From: Streptomyces sp. WM6386
Lineage (GTDB): Bacteria > Actinomycetota > Actinomycetes > Streptomycetales > Streptomycetaceae
Direction: 5' to 3'
Assembly: GCF_000972385.1 (NCBI RefSeq)
Contig: NZ_JXTE01000038.1
Span: 1-64,000 of the forward strand
DNA: 64,000 nt
Below the pieces are notes generated by a model. That model was not told the DNA's origin. It was given only the letters and a program-made list of their open reading frames with translations, and searched no databases. Shown here piece by piece: positions 17,147 to 25,990 of the stretch. The position numbers and the translations under genes were made by a program. Every line of letters starts with the position of its first letter. Position 1 is the first letter of the stretch.

Positions 17147-18250
17147 TCAGCAGCTGCCGTCCGACACCAGCAGACCCTTGCCGGCGCCTGCCGTCCGACT
17201 CACGATGCTCGGCACGCAGGCAGTCGCGTCGAGGCTGTGGGCGTAGGGGATGCTCACCGTGGTGTTGGACTTCGGGTCGGGGCCTGCGGGATGGTTCTCC
17301 GAACCGGGGCTGGACCAGGTCACGTTGTCGAAGATGTTGCCGCTGACCTGCCAGTATCCGGCCGCGTCCGTGTAGAAGGTGCCGAGGACGTCCTTGGAGT
17401 CCTCGAAGTAGTTGTTGTCCACCTTGGCCTTGGCGCCGGCTCGTGAGTTGATGCCGGACTCGTTCAGGCTCACGTAGTGGTTGTTGTACATGTGGGCCGT
17501 GCCGCCACGCAGCAGAGGTGCGCGGGAGTCGATGTTCTCGTACCGGTTGTGGTGGTAGGTGATGAAGCTGTTCGAGACGTCACTCTCACTCGACCCGACG
17601 AGGCCACCGCGGCCGGAGTTGCGCAGGATGCTGTAGGAGAGCGTCACGTACTGGGTGTTGTCCTTCATGTCGAAGAGACCGTCGAACCCCTGCGCCTCCC
17701 CACCCGACGCTTCCAGGGTGGTGTGATCGACCCAGATGTTGCGGACGTTGCGCTCCATGCCGATGGCGTCACCGCCGTTGGACGTGGGTGAGCCCGACTT
17801 CTTGACGTTCCGGACGGTCACGTTCTGAATGATGATGTTGCGGGCGTCGCGGATGTGGATGCCCAACTGGTCGAAGACAGCGCCGCTGCCGACCCCGATG
17901 ATCGTGACGTTGCTGACCTCCTTGAGCTCGATCACGCCGGCGGCGGTGTTGCAACTGGCGCCCGACACCTTGGTGGTGTTGCCGTGGTTGATGGTCCCCT
18001 GAACCTCGATGGTGATCGGGGTGCTGCTACTGGCCCGGCCGCACAGGGCCGCATGGATCGCGGTTCCCGTGGTGGCCCGTACGGTCTGCCCGCCCGCGCC
18101 TCCAGTGGTCCCGCCGTTCTGGGTCGCGTAACCGCTGGCACTACCGGTCGCCGCCGACGCCTCGGGTATCGACAGAACCGCACCGGTCGCGGCCGTGAAA
18201 GCCATCGTGGCCAGGGCCGCATAGAGTCGCAGTGGGAGTGGTCGCTTCAT
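17147..18250 (-). CDS. Secreted pectate lyase, PL1 family
   Basis: A signal peptide (LYAALATMAFTAATGAVLSI, cut near residue 33) precedes a right-handed parallel beta-helix. PL1 marks are visible: a WVDHTTLE strand, YSILRNSGRGGLVGSSESD, and ITYHHNRYENIDSRAPLLRGG followed by AHMYNNHY. The Arg in SRAPLLR matches the catalytic base region of the family. The enzyme should cleave polygalacturonate by beta-elimination outside the cell, using calcium. Its promoter has a LacI-type palindrome just after the -10 box, mirrored in the divergent second lyase. It probably gives unsaturated oligogalacturonides when pectin is present. Confidence 0.9.
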   Translation of the reverse strand: MKRPLPLRLYAALATMAFTAATGAVLSIPEASAATGSASGYATQNGGTTGGAGGQTVRATTGTAIHAALCGRASSSTPITIEVQGTINHGNTTKVSGASCNTAAGVIELKEVSNVTIIGVGSGAVFDQLGIHIRDARNIIIQNVTVRNVKKSGSPTSNGGDAIGMERNVRNIWVDHTTLEASGGEAQGFDGLFDMKDNTQYVTLSYSILRNSGRGGLVGSSESDVSNSFITYHHNRYENIDSRAPLLRGGTAHMYNNHYVSLNESGINSRAGAKAKVDNNYFEDSKDVLGTFYTDAAGYWQVSGNIFDNVTWSSPGSENHPAGPDPKSNTTVSIPYAHSLDATACVPSIVSRTAGAGKGLLVSDGSC

Positions 18251-18305
18251 CCTCGTCTCCTCGTCATTCTCGGCTCTTGGGCTGATAGGTCGACGCAGCT
18301 GCCTG

Positions 18306-18317
18306 GCAAGCGCTTTC
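18306..18317. promoter_or_regulatory. LacI-type operator at the PL1 pectate lyase promoter
   Basis: GCAAGCGCTTTC differs by one base from the perfect palindrome GAAAGCGCTTTC at 18593-18604. It begins 4 bases after the minus-strand -10 box, at the expected transcription start. Confidence 0.65.
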
Positions 18318-18321
18318 TCGG

Positions 18322-18350
18322 ACCGTAGGGACCTGTCACGACCACGTCAA
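18322..18350 (-). promoter_or_regulatory. Promoter of the PL1 pectate lyase
   Basis: On the minus strand, TTGACG (18350-18345) and TACGGT (18327-18322) are 17 bases apart, a good HrdB-type match. Confidence 0.65.
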
Positions 18351-18557
18351 TAGTGTTGTACTGAATTTGTTCATGTAGGTGAACAGGCAGTGGCGCAGTA
18401 CCTCACGCGATACGCCTCAAGTTTGCGAGCCACCGCCCTGGAGAGGCATGTCGGCCGTTACTGCCACGGCCCCAGTCCATCACGCCCCACGCTTGGGCGC
18501 GACAGAGACCATCGCACCTGTATTCACAGATACAGACAACGATCATGCACAGACACC

Positions 18558-18586
18558 TTGACGTGGCTATGACACGCTTCTTAACT
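18558..18586 (+). promoter_or_regulatory. Promoter of the second pectate lyase
   Basis: TTGACG (18558-18563) and TTAACT (18581-18586) are 17 bases apart. The -10 match is weaker than in the divergent promoter, but the -35 is identical. Confidence 0.5.
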
Positions 18587-18592
18587 TCTCCA

Positions 18593-18604
18593 GAAAGCGC
18601 TTTC
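18593..18604. promoter_or_regulatory. LacI-type operator at the second pectate lyase promoter
   Basis: GAAAGCGCTTTC is a perfect 12-bp palindrome with a central CG, matching the core of LacI/CcpA-type operators. It begins 6 bases after the -10 box, so a bound protein would cover the transcription start. Confidence 0.7.
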
Positions 18605-18641
18605 CCGCCATCCGTGCAAGGCCTCGCTCTGGAGACGAATC

Positions 18642-19828
18642 ATGCGCCTGAAGCACGTCGCCGCGTCCACCGCCCTCTCCGGACTGCTGGCCGGCTTCCT
18701 CACCTTGGGCTCCGCCGGAGGTGCGCATGCCGCGACCGACCGTACGTGGCGCCGAACGGCAGCGACAGCAACGCGGGGACGCTCGCCGCCCCGTTGAAGA
18801 CCATCCAACGCGCCGTGGATCTGGCGCAGGCGGGGACCACCATCCAGGTCCGGGGCGGGACATACGCACCCAGCACGAACCTTCAGTTACTCAAGAGCGG
18901 CACGGCGAGCCAGCCCATCACCCTGCGCAACTACAACGGCGAACGCGTGGTCATCGACGGCGAGAACATGCCGTACACCCCCGGAGCGGTGGATTCGAGC
19001 ATCCCCCGTCCCGAGCGCGGTGCCGTTCACATCGAGGGGGAGTACTGGCGGCTCGTCGGCCTGGAGATCATCCACGGCCCCTACGGCGTGTTCGGACTGG
19101 ACACCAGCAGCAACGTCTTCGACCGCCTCGTCACCCGGGACAACTACGAGTCCGGGTTCCACCTCCAGGGCGCTTCCAGCAACAACCAGATCCTGAACCT
19201 GGACAGTTACGGAAACCGCGACCCCCGCAAAAACGGTGAGAGCGCCGACGGGATCGCCATCAAGGAAGGTGCCGGCAGCGGCAACGTGTTGCGCGGCGCC
19301 CGGCTGTGGAACAACGCCGACGACGGCCTGGACTTCTGGATGTTCGACAACTCGCCGATCCTCGTGGAGAACACGCTCGCGTGGGGCAACGGGTACAACC
19401 GGTGGAGCCTGCCTGACTACCAGGGCGACGGCAACGGCTTCAAGATGGGCGGCAACGGCGTGGCTGCCAACCACACCGTCCGCAACAGCATGGCGTGGGA
19501 CAACTCCGCCGGCGGCTTCGTCGACAACAACAACCCGGGCCAGATGAAGATCGAACGCTGCACCGCGTGGGACAACGTGAAGACCGGCTTCAACTTCAAC
19601 CGCTCCTCCAGCACGCTGACAAAGAACCTCGCGGTGGCCAACGGCACCGACGTATCGCTGGGATCGAACTCCACGGGCAGCGGCAACTCGTGGAACCTTG
19701 GCGGCAGTTGGTCACTCGCCAGCACCAATGCGAGCACCATCGCGGGGCCCCGGGCGGCAGACGGCTCCATCCCGTCCTCCACGTTCCTGCGCCCCAGCAA
19801 CGGCGCGGATGTCGGGGCACGGTTCTAA
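18642..19828 (+). pseudogene. Secreted parallel beta-helix pectate lyase (PL9-like) with frameshift after the signal peptide
   Basis: ATG at 18642 (GGAG 7 bases upstream) opens a clear signal peptide (MRLKHVAASTALSGLLAGFL, ending near AHA). That frame stops near 18797. The mature enzyme begins in another frame at about 18745 (YVAPNGSDSNAGT) and runs intact to 19828. A one-base change near 18735-18745 has therefore split signal and enzyme; a sequencing error is possible. The body is a right-handed parallel beta-helix (SGFHLQGASSNNQI, DDGLDFWMFDNSP, NGNGFKMGGNG-type repeats), most like PL9 pectate lyases. A TTA codon is in frame at 18887. It is divergent from the PL1 lyase with a mirrored promoter. 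Confidence 0.65.
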
Positions 19829-20101
19829 GCGGGCGCGCCCGAAAAGCTCGTCAAGAACCTGACGGAGCGACGGCGCTCGCGTTGGCCGAGGCGACGACAG
19901 ACATGACGCGCGCGTTCAACCGCGGCTCGGTCGTGGGCAGGGCGCCCCGTGCCGGATACTCGACCAGTGCTGCCGAACGGCACGACGGCCTTCGGCGACC
20001 AAGGCACAACCAGCGAAGCGAACCCGACCGGGAACCAGTCCGCGGGACAGCGAGGAGGGACACCGGATCGACCGGTGCCCCTCTTCGGCGCGCCCGCCGC
20101 T
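19829..20101. other. Intergenic stretch, no gene seen
   Basis: This 273-base gap between the second lyase and the convergent TPR gene shows no protein-like frame, hairpin or operator that I could support. Confidence 0.4.
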
Positions 20102-20440
20102 TCAGGTCTGGGAGGGCAGTTCGCCCGAGAAGGCGGCGGCCATCCGCAGCCAGGACGCCGCCTCGTCGCCACGCCCCTGGCGTTCCAGGGTGCGGCCCAG
20201 CATCAGGTGGGCGTAGTGCTCCACCGGATCGCGGTCGATTACCTGACGCAACTGCTCCTCGGCGCGCCCCAGTTGGGCCGAGTGGTAGTAAGCGCGGGCC
20301 AGCAGCAGCCGGGGACCGGTCTGCTCCGGAACCTCCTCGACGACGACGGCGAGGAGACGGGCAGCTCCGATGTAGTCCCGGGCCTCGAAGAGCAGTTGGG
20401 CCCTCTCCCAGCGTTCGAGGACGCTCTCTTCGTGCGGCAC
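20102..20440 (-). CDS. Tetratricopeptide repeat protein (start region interrupted by in-frame stop)
   Basis: The frame encodes 112 residues of TPR-type helices (RAQLLFEARDYIGAARLLAVV, LLLARAYYHSAQLGRAEEQL, AHLMLGRTLERQGRGDEAASW). GTG at 20440 is the first start within it. Upstream the same frame still reads as protein (DRWASALHLFDNG) back to a TAA at 20511-20513. Beyond that it is open to ATG 20542, which has a strong GGAAGGG ribosome site and overlaps the stop of the LLM gene. The original gene probably began at 20542 and gained a nonsense codon at position 11. A re-initiated shorter protein from 20440 is possible. The partner of the TPR domain is unknown. Confidence 0.65.
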   Translation of the reverse strand: MPHEESVLERWERAQLLFEARDYIGAARLLAVVVEEVPEQTGPRLLLARAYYHSAQLGRAEEQLRQVIDRDPVEHYAHLMLGRTLERQGRGDEAASWLRMAAAFSGELPSQT

Positions 20441-20534
20441 GCCGGCGCCGTTGTCGAACAGGTGGAGGGCGCTGGCCCAGCGGTCGGGCGCGACTCCGTC
20501 CTGCGCGGGTTAGTCGTTGAAGCTGTCGAAGTTG

Positions 20535-21650
20535 TCAGCCATCACTCTTCCCTTCCCGCCGACTCCCGGGCGTGGTCGGTGCCGCGGGCGGGGAGCAGCG
20601 AGGTGTGGGTGGGGGCGTCGGGCACGTCGGCCGGCCGGTCGACGGGAACTCCTTGCGCAAGACCGGGACCACCTCCGCACCGAGCATGTCGATCTGCTCC
20701 AGCGCCGTCTTGAGCGGGACTCCGCCGCCATCCACGACGAACAGCTGGCGCTGGTAGTCACCGGCGTAGTCGCGGAAGGACAGCGTCTTCTCGATGACCT
20801 GCTCCGGGGTGCCGACCGTCAGCGGAGTCTGCTCCATGTACTCCTCCATGGACATCCCGCCGCCCATCACCGGCGAGTGGTCGAAGACCGGGCGGAACTC
20901 GCGTATGGCGTCCTGGGAGTTGCGGCGCATGTAGACCTGGCCGCCGAGGCCGACGATCGCCTGCTCGGCACTGCCGTGGCCGTAGTGCGCGTACCGCTCC
21001 CGGTACAGGTCGATCATCTTCCTGGTGTGCTCCTTCGGCCAGAAGATGTTGTTGTGGAAGAACCCGTCGCCGTAGTACGCGGCCTGCTCGGCGATCTCCG
21101 GTGACCGAATGCTGCCGTGCCAGACGAACGGCGGTACGCCGTCCAGCGGCCGCGGCGTGGAGGTGAAGCCCTGGAGCGGCGTGCGGAACTTCCCTTCCCA
21201 GTCCACAACCTCCTCGCGCCACAGTCGCCGCAACAGTGCGTAGTTCTCGACGGCGAGGCTGATCCCGTCGCGGATGTCCTTGCCGAACCACGGATAGACG
21301 GGACCGGTGTTGCCGCGGCCCATCATCAGGTCGACCCGGCCGTCGGCGAGATGCTGGAGCATCGCGTAGTCCTCGGCGATCTTCACCGGGTCGTTCGTGG
21401 TGATCAGCGTGGTGGAGGTGGACAGGATGATGCGCTCGGTGCGGGCGGCGATCCAGCCCAGCATCGTGGTCGGGGACGACGGCACGAACGGCCGGTTGTG
21501 GTGCTCGCCGGTCGCGAAGACGTCCAGGCCCACTTCCTCGGCCTTCTGTGCGATGGCGACCATCGCCTTGATCCGCTCGTGCTCGGTCGGCGTACGGCCC
21601 GTGGCCGGGTCCGTGGCGACGTCACCAACGGTGAAGATGCCGAACTGCAT
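20535..21650 (-). CDS. LLM-class flavin-dependent oxidoreductase
   Basis: ATG at 21650 starts the conserved N-terminus (MQFGIFTVGDVATD); GAGG lies upstream. The protein is a TIM-barrel luciferase-like monooxygenase: VFATGEHHNRPFVPSSPTT near 47, LHRVDLMMGRGNTGPVYPWFG-type region near 105, and a late QLFVVDGGGVP. It should use FMN or F420 to oxidise an unknown substrate in the cytosol. Its 3' end overlaps the start of the TPR gene (ATGGCTGA arrangement), so they form an operon. A MarR-type palindrome 21 bases upstream of the start covers the promoter. Confidence 0.85.
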   Translation of the reverse strand: MQFGIFTVGDVATDPATGRTPTEHERIKAMVAIAQKAEEVGLDVFATGEHHNRPFVPSSPTTMLGWIAARTERIILSTSTTLITTNDPVKIAEDYAMLQHLADGRVDLMMGRGNTGPVYPWFGKDIRDGISLAVENYALLRRLWREEVVDWEGKFRTPLQGFTSTPRPLDGVPPFVWHGSIRSPEIAEQAAYYGDGFFHNNIFWPKEHTRKMIDLYRERYAHYGHGSAEQAIVGLGGQVYMRRNSQDAIREFRPVFDHSPVMGGGMSMEEYMEQTPLTVGTPEQVIEKTLSFRDYAGDYQRQLFVVDGGGVPLKTALEQIDMLGAEVVPVLRKEFPSTGRPTCPTPPPTPRCSPPAAPTTPGSRREGKSDG

Positions 21651-21670
21651 CGTGATCAGCCTCTCATAAT

Positions 21671-21684
21671 GTTGATACATCAAC
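21671..21684. promoter_or_regulatory. MarR-type operator box, LLM gene 1
   Basis: GTTGATACATCAAC is a palindrome with perfect 6-bp arms, 21 bases upstream of the LLM start and next to a CATTAT -10-like element. Confidence 0.75.
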
Positions 21685-21780
21685 CACGGCATCGTAACGC
21701 GCCCAGGTGTATCCATATTCCAGCTGCACCCGCCAACCGCTCTCTGCTCTCACTGACACCCCACCTCCGTCACCCACCTA

Positions 21781-21794
21781 GTTGACACATCATC
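21781..21794. promoter_or_regulatory. MarR-type operator box overlapping the DoxX -35
   Basis: GTTGACACATCATC matches the regional consensus at 12 of 14 positions and contains the -35 box of the DoxX promoter. Confidence 0.6.
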
Positions 21795-21810
21795 CGCGTT
21801 TCCCTATGTT
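21782..21810 (+). promoter_or_regulatory. Promoter of the DoxX gene
   Basis: TTGACA (21782-21787) and TATGTT (21805-21810) are 17 bases apart, a near-consensus housekeeping promoter. Confidence 0.7.
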
Positions 21811-21891
21811 CCTCATGCTGAACCCGTTGACGAAACAACCAAGAGGCCACGACCCCCGCCGGGACGGGCCACACCGGAGGGAATCCACCCC

Positions 21892-22263
21892 ATGTACATC
21901 ACCGCTGCGGTCCTCAGCGTGCTGCTCGCCCTTGTGTCGCTGGCCGCCGGCGTGCCGAAGGTGCTGCTGAAGGGAGACGTGCCCGCGGGGCTCCAGTCCC
22001 ACATGGGTCTGAGCGCCGGGCTGGTCCGTTTCATAGGACTGGCCGAGGTCGCCACGTTCGTGGGCCTGGCCGTGGGGCTCTTCTGGCAGCCTCTGGGCAT
22101 CGCCGCCGCCGTCGGCTTCGGGATCACGATGATCGGCGCGGTGGGCTTCCACGCCAAGACCGGCGACTACGCCGACCCCGCCACGCGCGGAAACGCCATG
22201 GCCCCCATCATCCTCGCGCTGGTCTCCGCGGCGACCGCCGTCACACTCGTCCTGGCTATGTGA
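21892..22263 (+). CDS. DoxX-family small membrane protein
   Basis: The 123-residue protein is mostly hydrophobic with four predicted transmembrane segments (for example VLSVLLALVSLAAGVPKVL near the start and PIILALVSAATAVTLVLAM at the end). A family-type central motif FIGLAEVATFVGLAVGLFW is present. DoxX-like proteins sit in the inner membrane and are linked to redox homeostasis in several bacteria; the exact reaction here is unknown. It is divergent from LLM gene 1, with MarR boxes in both promoters, so the two are probably induced together. Confidence 0.8.
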   Translation: MYITAAVLSVLLALVSLAAGVPKVLLKGDVPAGLQSHMGLSAGLVRFIGLAEVATFVGLAVGLFWQPLGIAAAVGFGITMIGAVGFHAKTGDYADPATRGNAMAPIILALVSAATAVTLVLAM

Positions 22264-22458
22264 GCCCGACCCTCGAGGCACCGGCCCGGCCGCCCCCGCA
22301 GCGGTCGGATACCGCGTCCCGGTCGACCGATCACCCAGGCAACGACCTACCACTGCGAGGAGCGGCTCCGGCCCCGGAAGCGCGGCGCGACCTGTCCTGC
22401 CCTGACTGTTCCGTGCCGCGCTTCCGGCCTTTCGGCAGATCCACGCTTGGGGATGTTC

Positions 22459-23148
22459 TCAGCCCGGCATCACCACGTACTTTCCCAGCGTCACACTGGC
22501 TTCCAGGTCGCGCACAACTGGTGGTCAAACACGTCGGCCGGCAAGCCGGAGGCGGCGCCGCCGTAGGCCGTCAGCCGCACCCCGTTCGGGATGTAGCCGA
22601 GGGGGCTGAAGTCCTGGATGGTCCACGTGTCCGACAGTGCGCCCGTGAAGCAGACGGTGCGCGGCGTCGACGCCTTCCGGGAAGATCTCCCGCACGGTCC
22701 GGGCGATCTCGCCGTCGTCGACGATCGGGTGGTCGACGCCGACGTCCCGCAGCGTCTCCTTGCGTTCGGCGCGGCGGGTCGTGGAGAGCACGGTGGCTCC
22801 CAGGTCCTTCGCCATGGCGGCAGCTGTCAGCCCGACCGCGCCGTGCCGCCGCGGATCAGCAGCGTCTGCCCAGAGCGCAGGTCGAATCCGGTGCCGAGGG
22901 AGCCGTTCCGCTGCCGGCTGGCGCTTCGTCGACGACGCCGACGCATTCGAGCCCGGCACGCATGGCAGCGTCACGTCGGGGCTGGACGGGCCTTTGCGTG
23001 TGGTGACTTCGGATTCGTTGACCCCGAAGGCCTTGACCCTGATTCGAACCCATCCGGGCCGGACCTTGGGCAAGGGCACGTCTTTGACGACGAGTTTCTC
23101 CACACCTCCGGGCTCGGCGACCACGACGGCCCGCATTGTTCCTGCCAT
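22459..23148 (-). pseudogene. Zinc-type alcohol dehydrogenase/quinone oxidoreductase, decayed
   Basis: A good medium-chain dehydrogenase start is visible (MRAVVVAEPGGVEKLVVKDVP, then VRIRVKAFGVNESEV). The reading then shifts: LECVGVVDEAPAG appears in another frame, then AAAMAKDLGATVLSTTRRAERKETL and later LPADVFDHQLCATW. The last residues (LGKYVVMPG then stop) are in yet another frame ending at 22459. Substantial parts of the middle are missing, at about 230 codons against roughly 320 in the family. Several independent deletions show a real dead gene rather than one sequencing error. Confidence 0.75.
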
Positions 23149-23196
23149 GGCGACTCCTTGTTCGTACAGGTGTCTGTGCGCGCGGGTCGGCAATCA

Positions 23197-24516
23197 TCAG
23201 TCGGCGGAGTCGGGGTGTTGCCCGCGCAGGACCGACCACCGGTCCAGTCGGCGGCGGATGTGCTCCTCGTAGCCGCTCCCGGTGGGGTGGTAGAAGGTCT
23301 CGCGGTCCATGCCCTCGGGGAAGTAGTCCGCGCCGGAAAACCCCTCCGGCGTGTCCGGGTCGTACTGGTAACCCTCGCCGTAACCGATGTTCTTCATGAG
23401 CCGGGTCGGCGCGTTCAGGATGTGCAGCGGAGGCATCAGGGAGCCGGTCCGGCGGGCGCGCTGCTGTGCGGCGCCGAACGCCCGGTAGACCGCGATGGAC
23501 TTGGGGGCGGTCGCCAGATGGACCACGGCCTGTGCGATGGCCAACTCGCCTTCGGGTGAGCCAAGACGCTCGTACACGTCCCAGGCCGCCAGGGCCTGTT
23601 GCACCGCCTGCGGATCGGCCATTCCGATGTCCTCGTTGGCGAAGCGTACGAGCCGGCGGGCGATGTACAAGGGGTCCTCGCCGCCGTCGAGCATGCGGGC
23701 GAACCAGTACAGGGCCGCGTCGGGGTCGGAGCCGCGCATGGACTTGTGCAGCGCCGAAATCAGGTTGTAGTGGCCCTCCTGGGCCTTGTCGTACAGCGGA
23801 ACCCGCCGCTGGATCTGCTGGGCGAGACCGGAGGTGTCCAGCGGCGGAGTGCCCTCGGGCAGCGCCTGGAGCTGCTCGGCCATGTTGAGCAGGAACCGGC
23901 CGTCGCCGTCCGCCATGGCCATCAGGGCCAGGCGGGCCTCGTCGTCCAACGGCAGTTCGCGCCCGGACAGCTCCTCGGCGCGTGCGATCAGGGTGCCCAG
24001 GGCCGTGTCGTCGAGGCGTTTGAGAACGAACACCCGGCAGCGGGAGAGCAGTGCCCCGTTCAGCTCGAAGCTGGGATTCTCGGTCGTGGCCCCGACGAGG
24101 GTGACCGTCCCGTCCTCCACGTAGGGCAGGAAGCTGTCCTGCTGGGCGCGGTTGAACCGGTGGACCTCGTCGACGAACAGCAGCGTTCCCTGACCGATCT
24201 CGCGCCTGCGCCGGGCCCCCTCGAAGACCTTCCTCAGGTCCGCGACACCGGAGAACGTGGCCGACAGCGGCTCGAAGGCCAGCTCGGTCCGCTGCGCCAG
24301 GAGCCGGGCGATGGTGGTCTTCCCGCATCCGGGCGGCCCCCACAGGATCGCCGACACCAGCCGCCCCTGCTCCACCATGCGCCCGAGCGGGGCGTCGGAC
24401 GCGAGCAGGTGTTCCTGCCCGACGACGTCCTCCAGCGTGCGCGGCCGAAGCCGGTCGGCCAGCGGACGCTGCGTGACCTCGTCGAACAGCGGCAGCGCTT
24501 GTGCTTCGTGCTTCAT
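23197..24516 (-). CDS. rarA: Replication-associated recombination protein A (RarA/MgsA)
   Basis: The 439-residue AAA+ ATPase has all expected motifs: an N-terminal PLADRLRPRTLEDVVGQEHLL, Walker A GPPGCGKTT near 60, Walker B LFVDEVHRFNRAQQ near 112, sensor-1 ATTENPSFELN and an arginine-finger region LLSRCRVF. The C-terminal half carries the cluster RGSDPDAALYWFARML and GYGEGYQYDPD typical of RarA. It acts in the cytosol at stalled replication forks with SSB. Length matches the family. It is a housekeeping gene amid decayed neighbours, followed by the ADH pseudogene. Confidence 0.95.
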   Translation of the reverse strand: MKHEAQALPLFDEVTQRPLADRLRPRTLEDVVGQEHLLASDAPLGRMVEQGRLVSAILWGPPGCGKTTIARLLAQRTELAFEPLSATFSGVADLRKVFEGARRRREIGQGTLLFVDEVHRFNRAQQDSFLPYVEDGTVTLVGATTENPSFELNGALLSRCRVFVLKRLDDTALGTLIARAEELSGRELPLDDEARLALMAMADGDGRFLLNMAEQLQALPEGTPPLDTSGLAQQIQRRVPLYDKAQEGHYNLISALHKSMRGSDPDAALYWFARMLDGGEDPLYIARRLVRFANEDIGMADPQAVQQALAAWDVYERLGSPEGELAIAQAVVHLATAPKSIAVYRAFGAAQQRARRTGSLMPPLHILNAPTRLMKNIGYGEGYQYDPDTPEGFSGADYFPEGMDRETFYHPTGSGYEEHIRRRLDRWSVLRGQHPDSAD

Positions 24517-24572
24517 GGGCAGGTCCTTGGCTCCTGGCCGCGCGGTGGATGTGGCGAGCGGCCGGGTGTTCG

Positions 24573-24998
24573 TCAGTCGGTGACGCCGCCGTGGGCGATG
24601 ACCTTGGTGAGGTGCAGGCCGACGACGAGTTCACCGGGGACGGCGTTGCGCCTGCCGAACTCCTCGGCCTTGTCCGCACGCATGTACCGGGCACCGGCCC
24701 GGGTGGCGACGTCGAGGAGTTCGTCGAGGTCCTCGCTGAGCGTCACCTCGCCTCGCGCTTCGACGTAGGCGGACGGAGGCACGTCGTCGGCGACGCAGAG
24801 GGAGGCACGGGGGTCAGGCCGCAGGTTGCGGGCCTTGGCCGTCGCGCCACCCGTGGTGAACAGGAAGGCCTCGCCGTCGAGGACGTACCGGACGGGAGTG
24901 ATGTTCAGGGTGCCGTCGGCCCCGAGGGTGCCGAACCGTCCGGTGGGCGCGCCGAGGGTGACGATGGCGTGCCATTCCTCGGTCGACATGCTGTGCAT
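24573..24998 (-). CDS. PPOX-class F420/FMN-dependent enzyme
   Basis: This is a split-barrel flavin/F420-binding protein of about 141 residues, with the family pattern GRFGTLGADGTLNITPVRYVLDGE, TTGGATAKARNL and ASLCVADD. Members reduce or oxidise small molecules with F420 or FMN; the substrate is unknown. ATG at 24998 (MHSMSTEEW) is chosen; 24989 and an upstream in-frame start at 25034 are alternatives, and no clear ribosome site decides between them. The YjbR-like remnant ends 4 bases upstream in the same direction. Confidence 0.8.
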   Translation of the reverse strand: MHSMSTEEWHAIVTLGAPTGRFGTLGADGTLNITPVRYVLDGEAFLFTTGGATAKARNLRPDPRASLCVADDVPPSAYVEARGEVTLSEDLDELLDVATRAGARYMRADKAEEFGRRNAVPGELVVGLHLTKVIAHGGVTD

Positions 24999-25002
24999 GG
25001 GA

Positions 25003-25212
25003 TCAGACGAGGCGGCCGTAGGTGTGCGGATCAACAGGCTGCCGGGACTTCGGCAGCCGGCCGACGACCAGCCGGTAGGAGTCGGTCACCAGCTCCCTCA
25101 CGACCTTCTCGTCGAGGGTGTTTCCGCCCTCCAGCGTGATCCACTCCAGGCCGGCCCCAGGCAGTCCTTCGGCGCAGTCGGCCGCGGCCTTCTGCAGTGC
25201 TTCTTCGTCCAA
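25003..25212 (-). pseudogene. MmcQ/YjbR-family protein, internally deleted
   Basis: The first 20 residues (MDEEALQKAAADCAEGLPG) match the start of MmcQ/YjbR proteins. The last 45 (WITLEGGNTLDEKVVRELV, SYRLVVGRLPKSRQP) match the end, joined directly. The roughly 50-residue core, normally containing the cysteine-rich or lysine-binding part, is missing. Family members are about 115-120 residues, against 69 here. The frame is kept, so a small protein could be made, but it is unlikely to fold. Confidence 0.55.
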
Positions 25213-25501
25213 GGTCGTCCACTCCTCGATTCCTGTCCGTGCCCCGACCAGCGGGCCAGAGAACGAAGGGCCGTTCCCGCATGATCAGCGCGTGCGGCGG
25301 CACCGGCAACACGACGACGGCGAGCCCCGCGCTCACCATCCTTTCCTCGCGAACGACGATCCGCTCGGCAAATTGCGGACACATGATGGTCGACAGGCGA
25401 CACGTGTCGGGAACGGAGCGGAGTTCCTCCGCCCTCTTCACCTCGCGGTCCGACTCCGCCGCACGCGCAGAGCCCGAGTCCGTCCCGCAAGTACGGCTCC
25501 C

Positions 25502-25863
25502 AGCCCCCGGTCGCACCCGTACGGACTGGAAGTGACCACCGCCGAGGACTTCCACGCCGACCACGACGACTGGCCGCCGTGGAACCCCGCCCCGCCAACG
25601 ACGGCCGGCTGCTCGGCTGTTCCGTACGAACCCTCAGCCGAGCTTCCCAGGCCGTCACCGGCACCGGAGCACGGCAGGTCATCGACGAGCACCGCCTGTT
25701 CGAAGCACGCCGCCTCCTCGGTCACGCCCGGTGGACCGCCCGCGCGGTCGCCGACCCCCTCGGCTGCACCGACACGGCCGACTTCGGCCGCTTCTTCCGA
25801 CACCACACCGGCCTCACACCAGCCGCCTACGCGGCTCGTCAGGCCACCCCGGCTCCCCGACAC
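25502..25863 (+). pseudogene. AraC-family regulator remnant
   Basis: From about 25615 one frame reads as the C-terminal AraC DNA-binding domain: CSVRTLSRASQAVTG, RRLLGHARWTARAVADPLG, then DFGRFFRHHTGLTPAAYAA. Before it, a different frame carries a possible N-terminal piece (HPYGLEVTTAEDFHADHDD). The sensor domain is largely absent and there is no start codon with a ribosome site. It is treated as a truncated, frameshifted gene. Confidence 0.55.
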
Positions 25864-25990
25864 TCCCCCGCCGGTGGATATCCACCGTCACCCAGTCTCC
25901 TTCGCGAGGAGAGCCGTTGCCCCGAACCGGTGTCGCGAGCAGCGTTGTGCCGTCGCGACCACCGGTCGGGCTCAGGATGTCCCTCGGTCC

